DNA of 18,825 nt, taken from NCBI GenBank assembly GCA_040512755.1, contig JBEVEP010000258.1:1-18825 (forward strand), read 5' to 3'. The number at the start of each line of letters is the position of its first letter. Within the stretch, counting starts at the first letter, position 1. Made by a program: the position numbers and the translations under genes. Shown piece by piece: positions 1 to 6,720 of the stretch. The notes under the pieces were generated by a model, which had not been told where the DNA came from, made no database searches, and was given only the letters and a program-made list of their open reading frames with translations. Origin of the DNA: JBEVEP01 sp040512755 (lineage in GTDB: Bacteria > Pseudomonadota > Alphaproteobacteria > Rhizobiales > Rhizobiaceae).

Positions 1-740
1 GTCGTCGTGGTCAGCAAATTGTGGTGTCCGAACGCAGGCGGCTCGGCGCCAAGCGCGCGAAACAGCGCAATCTGCACGCCGGTATTGGTGACATGGTCGT
101 CGCCGCGAATGACATGGCTGACGCCCAGGTCTATGTCGTCCACGACCGAAGGAAGCGTGTACAGATACGTTCCATCCGCTCGCACAAGGACGGGATCCGA
201 GAGTGACGCCAGGTCGACGGTCTCCTCGCCGCGCACAATGTCGTTCCAGTGAACCTCGGTGCGCTCCGGCGCGAACGGGTCCGATGTGAAGTTCGGAAGA
301 AGAAAGCGCCAGTGCGGTTTGCGGCCTTCCGCGGCAAACTTTTCTTTCTCGGCCTCTGTCAGCTTCAGCGCCTCCCGACCGTAAACCGGCGGAAGTCGGC
401 GCGACAGCCTTATCTTGCGCTTGAGTTCAAGCTCCTCGGCAGTCTCGTAGCAGGCGTAGAGCAGGCCGGCTGCCTTCAGCCGCTCGACTGCCGCATCGTA
501 TCGGTCAAAGCGTTTGGACTGGTATTCAATCTTTGCCGGTTCGATGCCAAGCCAATGAAGGTCGCGCACGATAGCGTCTGCATATTCCTGCTTCGAGCGT
601 GCAGTATCCGTGTCATCAAAACGCAGGATGAAGCGGCCCTTGTTCTTCAGCGCGAACAGCCAGTTGAACAACGCAGTGCGTGCGTTGCCGATATGGATAT
701 AGCCCGTGGGGGACGGGGCAAAGCGGACCGTGACTGACAT
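1..740 (-). CDS. gltX: Glutamyl-tRNA synthetase, N-terminal part (runs off window)
   Basis: Class I aminoacyl-tRNA synthetase that charges tRNA-Glu in the cytoplasm. Read on the minus strand from the ATG at 740, the protein begins MSVTVRFAPSPTGYIHIGNA, carrying the family's N-terminal FAPSPTG segment and the HIGH-type ATP-binding motif (HIGN). Next come the RFDDTD segment and, later, the VIRGDDHVTNTGVQ segment typical of GluRS. About 246 residues are visible of an expected 450-480, so the KMSKS loop and the anticodon-binding domain lie outside the window. No strong Shine-Dalgarno precedes the ATG, but the N-terminus fits the family exactly. It is divergent from the cluster starting at 1124. 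Rhizobiales often carry two gltX paralogues; which one this is cannot be told here, and a GlnRS-like or non-discriminating role is not excluded. Confidence 0.95.
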   Translation of the reverse strand, partial: MSVTVRFAPSPTGYIHIGNARTALFNWLFALKNKGRFILRFDDTDTARSKQEYADAIVRDLHWLGIEPAKIEYQSKRFDRYDAAVERLKAAGLLYACYETAEELELKRKIRLSRRLPPVYGREALKLTEAEKEKFAAEGRKPHWRFLLPNFTSDPFAPERTEVHWNDIVRGEETVDLASLSDPVLVRADGTYLYTLPSVVDDIDLGVSHVIRGDDHVTNTGVQIALFRALGAEPPAFGHHNLLTTT

Positions 741-1123
741 CAGCGCGGCGTAGCGGATGATCCGGGGCTTTGCAAGGCGACGGACCACGCTTTGCGTGTC
801 ATGCAGTTTCGGCTCCAGACTGTAAGAAACGGCGCTTTTTCGTATATCCGCACGTCCATGTGTGACTTTCTTCACAGAAGACCGGCGGCTCATCGGTCAT
901 GGTGCTACCAGCCGAAGGCGAATCGCTGTGAGCGGTAAACGGCTACGGTGGACGTGGTGTGCGCGAAGGCGGGTGATCGGAGTTGGGCTGGTTGGCCCCG
1001 CTCCGACGAAACATATCAGCACCTTCATGTTCCCGGCATTCCTGTGACTGCGGGGCTCGCGGCATTTCTAGGTTGGGTCAGGATCACGCCTGACTTTGGA
1101 CGATCCTTTTACGGAGTGAAACA
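741..1123. other. Divergent intergenic region between gltX and the secreted-protein/MTO cluster
   Basis: This 383-bp gap must hold the promoters of gltX (-) and of the plus-strand cluster starting at 1124. The short open frames inside it have no recognisable protein features and overlap one another, so I call no gene. Two things stand out: a perfect TGTGA-N6-TCACA palindrome at 861-876, and a plausible ribosome binding site (ACGGAG, about 7 bases before the ATG at 1124). No convincing sigma-70 -35/-10 pair was identified by eye. Confidence 0.6.
861..876. promoter_or_regulatory. Candidate CRP/Clr-type operator
   Basis: The 16-mer TGTGACTTTCTTCACA is an exact match to the CRP consensus half-sites TGTGA and TCACA with the canonical 6-bp spacer. 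It lies about 250 bp upstream of the cluster start codon at 1124 and about 120 bp upstream of the gltX start codon at 740. The family knowledge is that CRP/FNR-family proteins, including the rhizobial cAMP receptor Clr, bind palindromes of this general kind. That this site is bound, and which gene it controls, is inference. The FNR/FixK consensus (TTGA-N6-TCAA) is not met. Confidence 0.45.
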
Positions 1124-1486
1124 ATGCGCAGGTGTATCGCATATGCAGTGCTTTGCCTGGCTGCAGCTCCAGTACATGCCGGCGAGCTCGCTGCCTTGAA
1201 GGCTGAAAGCATCGAACTGGGGGGCTACCGGGGTGTCGTCTACTACACGAATGAGCATGACGGCTACCGGGTGGTCGCAACAATCGCGGAAAGTGAATCC
1301 GGTCCGCCGGTGCGTTTCGTAGTAACCTTGGGTGAAAGCCAGGGGATTACGATTTCGGTGCCGGGTGAAGTTGGAGCACTGGGGCAGGAGCTGAGAATCT
1401 CCCGCGCCGCCGGTAAACTCCACATCATTTCGCGGGTCGCGCCCGGCGAGTTGATGAGCGCCGGACCGCAAGCTCTCCGCGAGTGA
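1124..1486 (+). CDS. Small exported protein of unknown function
   Basis: A 120-residue protein that I do not recognise. Residues 1-19 form a signal peptide: MRRC, a short hydrophobic stretch, then a likely cleavage after APVHA. The mature part is about 100 residues with no cysteine. It looks rich in beta strands (alternating polar and hydrophobic runs such as GVVYYTNE, YRVVATIAE, VRFVVTLGE, LHIISRVAP), suggesting a small periplasmic beta-sheet protein. The start is supported by ACGGAG upstream. It is the first gene of a plus-strand set with a cytochrome c (50 bp downstream), a methanethiol-oxidase-like protein and a membrane protein, so an accessory role in that system is plausible but unproven. 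A minus-strand frame overlaps it completely and is taken to be a shadow because it lacks signal-peptide and start-site support. Confidence 0.75.
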   Translation: MRRCIAYAVLCLAAAPVHAGELAALKAESIELGGYRGVVYYTNEHDGYRVVATIAESESGPPVRFVVTLGESQGITISVPGEVGALGQELRISRAAGKLHIISRVAPGELMSAGPQALRE

Positions 1487-1535
1487 CGCGCGAGCGATAG
1501 CGGTGCGGCGAGCTGTACGCTAACATGACTGGCGT

Positions 1536-1955
1536 ATGACAATGCGCTCGCCGCATCGGCTGTTCTTGCAGGCGTTCATCGTGGGCAGCGCCATGTCTTG
1601 TTGTTGCGCGATGGCCGGCGACAAAGGGACTGATGGCAAGTTCTACCGTGTCGTCGACGGCAAGGTGGACGCGCGGACGTTCAACGGCTTTCGGCGCTAC
1701 CATGGCAGTTGCAATCACTGCCATGGTCCCGACGGGGTCGGCTCGACGATCGCTTCGCCTCTTGTCGACAGGCTTCCCGGCTTTGAGAGATTTCAGTCCA
1801 TCGTCCGCGACGGCACGACCGTCGGTGCTTCCGTCATGAAGGGCTTTGCCAGGGACGCCAATATCGAGCCCTATATCCAGGACATCTACGCCTATCTGCA
1901 GGCGCGCGCCGACGGGGCCATTGGGCGCGGAAGGCCGGCGAGACTGGAGCCCTGA
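1536..1955 (+). CDS. Secreted c-type cytochrome, similar to methanol-metabolism-related type
   Basis: A 139-residue monohaem class I cytochrome c, expected to shuttle electrons in the periplasm. The haem site is CNHCH (C59, C62, H63), and M101 in the SVMKGF segment is the likely sixth ligand. Around it, FRRYHGSCNHCHGPDGVGST and the tail LQARADGAIGRGRPA recall, from memory, the family annotated as c-type cytochrome, methanol metabolism-related. The N-terminus (about 28 residues, ending CAMA before GDKGT) is a signal peptide with an unusual triple cysteine at 22-24; a lipobox is not clear. The ATG at 1536 overlaps the stop of a four-codon frame beginning 12 bases upstream, and no strong Shine-Dalgarno is visible. 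The ATG at 1542 is an alternative. Its likely partner is the oxidase-like protein downstream, though the electron path is inference. Confidence 0.85.
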   Translation: MTMRSPHRLFLQAFIVGSAMSCCCAMAGDKGTDGKFYRVVDGKVDARTFNGFRRYHGSCNHCHGPDGVGSTIASPLVDRLPGFERFQSIVRDGTTVGASVMKGFARDANIEPYIQDIYAYLQARADGAIGRGRPARLEP

Positions 1956-2120
1956 AACCATCAAAAAGTTGAACCGGTTAAGCACATTCCACGGGAGATA
2001 TGCACCCCCTCGCCGGCCGTCACCGCCCTTTCCTTCCTTTACGCAAAGTGGGATGATGAGGACCGGGAACGAGGGGGCATAAGGCCTGAAACAACCTGTT
2101 TTCCGGGCCTTCGCCGGACA

Positions 2121-2129
2121 AGGAGGAGG
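2121..2129 (+). promoter_or_regulatory. Strong ribosome binding site that decides the start of the SBP56-family gene
   Basis: AGGAGGAGG is a near-perfect, extended Shine-Dalgarno. It overlaps a potential GTG start at 2129 and sits 5-8 bases before the ATG at 2135, so the ATG is the usable start. This is the strongest such site noticed in the window and suggests high translation of the downstream gene. Confidence 0.75.
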
Positions 2130-2134
2130 TGGAT

Positions 2135-3541
2135 ATGCCGTTGGAACGGACAGCCTGGCAGCCTGACCCAAGTTTCTATCCGTCGCCACGGATGGCGATG
2201 AAATCGCCGCCCGAAACGATAGCCTATGTCGCGGCGTTCGATCCCGAAAGGAAAGTTCCCGACGCGATCGCCGTTATCGATGTCGATCCCAATTCGCGAA
2301 CCTATTCGAGCATTCTCACCCAGGTCGATATGCCCAATGCGGGCGACGAGCTCCACCATTTCGGCTGGAATGCCTGCTCGTCGTGCCTGTGCCCCAATGC
2401 GCCGCATCCGCATATGGAACGGCGGTATCTGGTCGTTCCGGGCCTTCGATCGTCGCGCATCCACATCATCGATACGAAGCCCGACCCCAGAAATCCAACG
2501 ATCGTCAAAGTGATCGAGCCGCAGGAGGTAGCGGAACGCGCCGGTTACACCCGGCCGCATACCATCCATTGCGGCCCGGAAGGCATTTATGTCGCTGCAC
2601 TCGGTAACGCTGAAGGCAAGGCGCCTGGCGGCGTTTTTCTCATGGATGCCGAGAATTTCAGCGTGCGCGGACCTTGGGAGATCGACCGCGGCCCGCAGCA
2701 GCTTGCCTATGACGCATGGTGGCACCTCGGTCACGACACGCTCGTCACCAGCGAGTGGGGTACGCCGGACACCATCGAAAATGGGCTCGTGCCGGAAATC
2801 CTGCTCGGCGCGAAATATGGCCGCCGGCTGCATTTCTGGGACCTGCACAAGCGCAAGCATCTGCAGACGATCGATTTTGGCGACAAGTACCAGTTGGTGT
2901 TCGAGCTGAGACCCGCCCACGACCCGACAAAGGCGTATGGCTTCGTAAATTGCGTCCTCAGTCTGGAAGACTTGTCTTCGTCCATTTGGGTCTGGCACCG
3001 CGACGGAAACAAGTGGGCGGTCACCAAGGTGATCGATATTCCGGCAGAGCCTGCTGAACCGGACCAGCTTCCCGACATGCTGAAAGGCTTCAAGGCGGTG
3101 CCGCCGCTGGTGACGGACATTGACCTGTCGATGGATGATCGCTTCCTCTACGTGTCCTGCTGGGGCACTGGCGACATGATCCAGTACGATGTCAGCGACC
3201 CGCTGAAACCCAAGGAGACCGGGCGGCTTCGCATCGGAGGCATCGTTTCCCGCGCCACGCATCCCGGCGCGAAAAACGGATCGCTCAACGGCGGCCCGCA
3301 GATGGTCGAGATCAGCCGGGACGGCCGGCGCGTCTATTTCACCAACTCGCTCTATGGCGTGATCGACGAGCAGTTCTATCCCGATGGCGTGAAGGGCTGG
3401 ATGGTGAAGATGGATGCCGGTCCCGATGGCGGCATCAAATTCGACGAGAAATTCTTCGTCGAATGGCCGAAGTCACATCGGCCGCATCAGGTGAGGCTTG
3501 AAGGTGGCGACTGTTCGTCGGACTCCTACTGCTATCCGTAA
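2135..3541 (+). CDS. Selenium-binding protein (SBP56/SELENBP1) family, candidate methanethiol oxidase
   Basis: A 468-residue full-length member of the SBP56 family, which includes human SELENBP1 and bacterial methanethiol oxidase MtoX. Characterised members convert methanethiol to formaldehyde, H2S and H2O2, and MtoX is copper-dependent. Family hallmarks are visible: DELHHFGWNACSSC (H74, H75, C81, C84; the second HH-plus-CSSC block matches the human selenium-binding cysteine region), PHTIHCGPEG (H142, H145, C146), STEWGTPD-type, DRFLYVSCWGTGDMIQYDVSDP, GGPQMVEIS and the C-terminal GGDCSSD. Unusual extras are C86 and a final CYP tail. No signal peptide is visible, whereas the Hyphomicrobium enzyme is periplasmic. 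A start upstream is excluded by the Shine-Dalgarno at 2121-2129. It is downstream of the cytochrome c and followed after 45 bp by a membrane protein. Substrate is inferred from family; other thiols or a selenium role are possible. Confidence 0.9.
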   Translation: MPLERTAWQPDPSFYPSPRMAMKSPPETIAYVAAFDPERKVPDAIAVIDVDPNSRTYSSILTQVDMPNAGDELHHFGWNACSSCLCPNAPHPHMERRYLVVPGLRSSRIHIIDTKPDPRNPTIVKVIEPQEVAERAGYTRPHTIHCGPEGIYVAALGNAEGKAPGGVFLMDAENFSVRGPWEIDRGPQQLAYDAWWHLGHDTLVTSEWGTPDTIENGLVPEILLGAKYGRRLHFWDLHKRKHLQTIDFGDKYQLVFELRPAHDPTKAYGFVNCVLSLEDLSSSIWVWHRDGNKWAVTKVIDIPAEPAEPDQLPDMLKGFKAVPPLVTDIDLSMDDRFLYVSCWGTGDMIQYDVSDPLKPKETGRLRIGGIVSRATHPGAKNGSLNGGPQMVEISRDGRRVYFTNSLYGVIDEQFYPDGVKGWMVKMDAGPDGGIKFDEKFFVEWPKSHRPHQVRLEGGDCSSDSYCYP

Positions 3542-3586
3542 GGCGCATGACGGAAGCCGCAGAACCCGGCGCCCGGGCCAGTCGCC

Positions 3587-4219
3587 ATGAGCCATGACGT
3601 CTGGCCCTGGGTGGTTCTGGCCGGGCTCGGGGCCTATCACGGCCTGAACCCGGCGATGGGCTGGCTGTTTGCGGTAGCGCTCGGACTGCATCGCCGAAGC
3701 ACGTCGGCCGTGATGCTCGCACTGCCGCCGATCGCGCTCGGGCATCTGCTCTCCATCGCGATCATCGCGGCTGCGGTGGTTGCGACGGGCGCGATGACCG
3801 ATGAGCGGGTGGTGCGGCAGGCGGCCGGCCTTTTGTTGATCGGCTGGGCGATCCATCACCACATCAACGGGCATCGCCACAGGGTGCGCGTCGGAATGAC
3901 AGCGGGGTCGGCCGGTCTCGTCCTGTGGTCCTTCCTGATGGCGACCGGGCATGGAGCGGGCCTGATGCTCGTTCCCGCGGTCCTTCCGCTCTGCCTGTCC
4001 AACTCTCCGGTTGCGGATATCTCCGCGCAAGGGTCGCTGCCGATCGCGCTGGCGGCGGTGGGCGTCCATTCCGGCGTCATGCTGGCCGTCACAGCCGTGA
4101 TCGCGTTCTCGGTCTACCGGTGGATCGGCCTCTCGATATTGCGGACCGCCTGGATCAACACGGACCTGCTCTGGACGGCCGCGCTCGCCATCACCGGCCT
4201 GCTTCTGCTGCTCCGATAG
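3587..4219 (+). CDS. Multispanning membrane protein with histidine-rich segments, unknown function
   Basis: A 210-residue integral membrane protein with about five to six hydrophobic helices (roughly 6-33, 41-67, 73-86, 103-130, 145-172, 187-209). It opens with AYHGLNPAMGWLFAVALGLHR; a polar loop carries HHHINGHRHRVR, and a later helix carries ATGHGAGLMLVPA. In-membrane histidines next to glycine and proline plus the His-rich loop recall metal-handling membrane families (NicO/UreH/HupE-like), but no signature motif of those is met, so I assign no family. It follows the SBP56-family gene by 45 bp and probably shares its transcript. A role in metal supply, maturation or product export for that enzyme is a guess from context. 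The ATG at 3587 lacks a clear Shine-Dalgarno, and a 16-codon frame at 3547 ends across it, which may allow coupling. Confidence 0.75.
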   Translation: MSHDVWPWVVLAGLGAYHGLNPAMGWLFAVALGLHRRSTSAVMLALPPIALGHLLSIAIIAAAVVATGAMTDERVVRQAAGLLLIGWAIHHHINGHRHRVRVGMTAGSAGLVLWSFLMATGHGAGLMLVPAVLPLCLSNSPVADISAQGSLPIALAAVGVHSGVMLAVTAVIAFSVYRWIGLSILRTAWINTDLLWTAALAITGLLLLLR

Positions 4220-4227
4220 TACCGCAA

Positions 4228-4260
4228 AGCGCGTGAGCGCGACGATTCAGCGATCGCGCT
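4228..4260. terminator. Possible weak bidirectional terminator between convergent genes
   Basis: The 41-bp gap between the membrane-protein stop (4219) and the nadE stop (4261) contains AGCGCG at 4228-4233 and its complement CGCGCT at 4255-4260, plus an internal GCGC-GTGA-GCGC element. Stems are short and there is no T-run, so this is only a tentative call based largely on the convergent arrangement. Confidence 0.25.
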
Positions 4261-5937
4261 CTACGAACGATCCCTGAACCGGTTGGTGATCGGATACCTG
4301 CGGTCCCGCCCGAAATTCTTCTTCGTGATCTTGACGCCGGGCGCGGCCTGCCGCCGCTTGTACTCGGCGATGTAGAGCAGATGCTCGATCCGGTGGACCG
4401 TATCGCGATCATGGCCGCGGGCAACGATGTCGTCGACGCTCATCTCGTTTTCCACGAGGCATTCCAGGATATCGTCAAGCACCGGATAGGGCGGCAATGA
4501 ATCCTGGTCCGTCTGGTTCGGGCGAAGTTCGGCGGAAGGCGCCTTGTCGATGATGGACCGGGGAATGACCTCCCCCGAAGGCCCGAGCGCACCCGGCGGC
4601 ACGTGGCCGTTGCGCCAGCGCGCCAGCTCGTAGACCTGCATCTTGTAGAGGTCCTTGATCGGATTGAAGCCGCCGTTCATGTCGCCATAGAGCGTCGCAT
4701 AGCCGACCGACATCTCGGATTTGTTGCCCGTCGTCACCACCATCGAGCCGAATTTGTTGGAGATGGCCATCAGGATGGTGCCGCGCGCACGCGACTGGAG
4801 GTTTTCCTCGGTGATGCCTTCCTTCGTCCCTTCGAAAAGCTGCGTCAGCGCATGCGAGAAACCGTCCACCGGCTCGAAGATCGGCACGATGTCGTACCGG
4901 CAGCCTAGCGCGCGGGCGCAATCCTCGGCATCCTTCAACGAGTCCTTCGAGGTGTATTTGTAGGGCATCATGATGGCGCGCAGCCGCTCTTCGCCCAGCG
5001 CATCCACGGCAAGCGCGGCGCAGATGGCTGAATCGATGCCGCCGGACAGTCCGAGCACGACATTCTTGAAGCCGTTCTTGTTTACATAGTCGCGCAGGCC
5101 CAGCATGCACGCCCGGTAGTCCGCCTCGTCCTTTTCCGGGATCTTGGACATCGGCCCGTCGACGCAGGTCCAGCCATCGGCCTCGCGCTTCCATGTCGTG
5201 ACGACGACCGCTTCCTCGAACTGGCTCATCTGGAAGGCCAGCGTTTTCTTGGCCGAGATGGCAAACGACGCGCCGTCGAAAATCAGTTCGTCCTGCCCGC
5301 CGAGCTGATTGGCGAAGAGCAGCGGCAGGCCGGTTTCGATCACCTGGCGGATCGCCACCTGATAGCGGACATCGACCTTGCCGCGATAGTATGGCGAGCC
5401 GTTCGGTACGATCAGCATCTCGGCGCCGCTTTCGGCCAGCGTCTCGCAGACGCCGAGATCGCCCCAGATGTCCTCGCAGATCGGAATGCCGAGCCTCACG
5501 CCACGGTAGTTGACCGGTCCGGGCATATCCGGCCCAGGTTGAAACACACGCTTCTCGTCGAACTCGCCATAGTTCGGCAGGTCGATCTTGTACCGTTCGG
5601 CCAGGATCTTTCCATCGTCGGCGACAATAATCGAATTGTGGGTGCCGCTCTTCCGCTTCAGCGGCGTGCCGATGATAAAACCCGGTCCTCCATCGGCCGT
5701 CTCGCGGGCAAGTTCCCCGACCGCGCGTTCGCACCCCGCAAGGAAAGCAGGCTTCAGTACGAGATCCTCCGGCGGATAGCCGGCGATGAAGAGCTCCGTA
5801 TAGAGCACGAGGTCCGCGCCCTGACGGGCGGCATCAGCCCTCGCCTCGCGCGCCTTTGCAAGGTTGCCGGAAACGTCACCCACAATCGGGTTCAGCTGGG
5901 CAACGGCAATGCGGAGAACGTCAGGATGCTTGCTCAT
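4261..5937 (-). CDS. nadE: Glutamine-dependent NAD+ synthetase
   Basis: A 558-residue cytoplasmic enzyme that makes NAD+ from nicotinic acid adenine dinucleotide, ATP and ammonia taken from glutamine; last step of NAD synthesis. It has the two-domain form. Residues 1 to about 265 are a nitrilase-fold glutaminase with the catalytic triad visible as E48 (YTELFIAGYPPEDL), K117 (RYKIDLPNYGEF) and C154 (PICEDIWGD). Residues about 275-558 are the synthetase with the PP-loop SGGIDS (298-303), TTGNKSE, and YGDMNGGFNPIKDLYK. Length is normal for the bacterial two-domain class. The start MSKHPDVLRIAVAQLNP fits the family. It lies 53 bp downstream of the Tag-like gene on the same strand, so co-transcription is likely. 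The glutaminase domain means it can use glutamine directly. Confidence 0.97.
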   Translation of the reverse strand: MSKHPDVLRIAVAQLNPIVGDVSGNLAKAREARADAARQGADLVLYTELFIAGYPPEDLVLKPAFLAGCERAVGELARETADGGPGFIIGTPLKRKSGTHNSIIVADDGKILAERYKIDLPNYGEFDEKRVFQPGPDMPGPVNYRGVRLGIPICEDIWGDLGVCETLAESGAEMLIVPNGSPYYRGKVDVRYQVAIRQVIETGLPLLFANQLGGQDELIFDGASFAISAKKTLAFQMSQFEEAVVVTTWKREADGWTCVDGPMSKIPEKDEADYRACMLGLRDYVNKNGFKNVVLGLSGGIDSAICAALAVDALGEERLRAIMMPYKYTSKDSLKDAEDCARALGCRYDIVPIFEPVDGFSHALTQLFEGTKEGITEENLQSRARGTILMAISNKFGSMVVTTGNKSEMSVGYATLYGDMNGGFNPIKDLYKMQVYELARWRNGHVPPGALGPSGEVIPRSIIDKAPSAELRPNQTDQDSLPPYPVLDDILECLVENEMSVDDIVARGHDRDTVHRIEHLLYIAEYKRRQAAPGVKITKKNFGRDRRYPITNRFRDRS

Positions 5938-5990
5938 GCCGAGGATGTAGCGCGGCGAGTTTCAACCCGCAATGCCGTTCGATTGTGCCA

Positions 5991-6704
5991 CTACTCGCCC
6001 ATATATTCCCGCAGCGCTTCGGGGGAATTGTTCTCGCCGATCGACATGGCAAGGATTCGCGAGAGATGCTTGTACGCAAGCCCCGTCTGTTCCGCCCAGG
6101 CGTTCATCTGTTCCTGGATTCTGGCAAGGTCCCTCTTCGAGTTCGGGCTTGAGGCGACATCCACACCGGCGTCGCGCAGCGCCGCAACAAGGTCCTGCGA
6201 CAGGATGAACGCATCCCAGCCCACCCAGCGAAGAAAATACTGGCCGGTGTTGCCGCCCAGTCGGCTGCCGTGCTTGGCGAGATATGCCATCAGTCCGATC
6301 TGGTCGTCCTTGGGCCAGCGGCTGAGGAAGGTCCCGAAGCTGCCATGTTCTTTCGAGACACGTTCCACGAAGGCGGCATTCTCCTGAATGGACTTGATCT
6401 TTTGCGGATTGCGCACAATCCGCTTGTCGTTGGCGAGGCCGTACCAGAAGTCGTCCGGCTGAAAGAGCAGGCGCTTCGGCTCGAAACCGAGAAACGCTTC
6501 CTCGAAGCCCGGCCATTTCTGCTCGATCACGCTCCAGACGAAGCCGGCCGAAAATATCCGTTCGGCCATGGTCGACAGGATGCGGTTGTCGGTGACGTTC
6601 GCAACGGAAGCATTGTCGGGTGCGGCTCCGAGCAGTGAACTGAGCGCCGCCTCCCCACCTTTGCGCTGGGCGGCGCGGGCGCGGATCTTGGCAAAATCAG
6701 GCAT
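5991..6704 (-). CDS. DNA-3-methyladenine glycosylase I (Tag) family protein
   Basis: A 237-residue protein in the HhH-GPD/Tag family, which removes alkylated adenines from DNA in base excision repair. Visible Tag-like features are IFSAGFVWSVIEQKWPGFEEAFLGFEP (aligning with the E. coli GLSW segment), IVRNPQKIKSIQENAAFV (aligning with the IIRHRGKIQAIIGNA segment) and GGNTGQYFLRWVGWDAFI (aligning with the region before the C-terminal helix). It lacks the N-terminal Cys-His and C-terminal His-Cys zinc ligands of E. coli Tag, so it belongs to the divergent branch seen in alphaproteobacteria. The frame is open 24 codons further upstream, into the palindromic repeat, but the ATG at 6704 with GGGGAA upstream gives the conserved-looking start MPDFAKIRARAAQRKGG. 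Activity on 3-methyladenine is assumed from family only. Confidence 0.82.
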   Translation of the reverse strand: MPDFAKIRARAAQRKGGEAALSSLLGAAPDNASVANVTDNRILSTMAERIFSAGFVWSVIEQKWPGFEEAFLGFEPKRLLFQPDDFWYGLANDKRIVRNPQKIKSIQENAAFVERVSKEHGSFGTFLSRWPKDDQIGLMAYLAKHGSRLGGNTGQYFLRWVGWDAFILSQDLVAALRDAGVDVASSPNSKRDLARIQEQMNAWAEQTGLAYKHLSRILAMSIGENNSPEALREYMGE

Positions 6705-6720
6705 AGGTCTTCCCCGTTCA

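Noticed and set aside
1425..2189. 254-codon minus-strand frame spanning the cytochrome c gene and the gap to the SBP56-family gene
   Set aside because: Composition is shadow-like and it crosses two well-supported plus-strand genes and a strong plus-strand ribosome binding site.
2039..3262. 407-codon open frame on the minus strand opposite the SBP56-family gene
   Set aside because: Fully antisense to a gene with clear family motifs; the translation has no recognisable domain, is Arg/His-rich as expected of a GC-rich shadow frame, and has no ribosome binding site of note.
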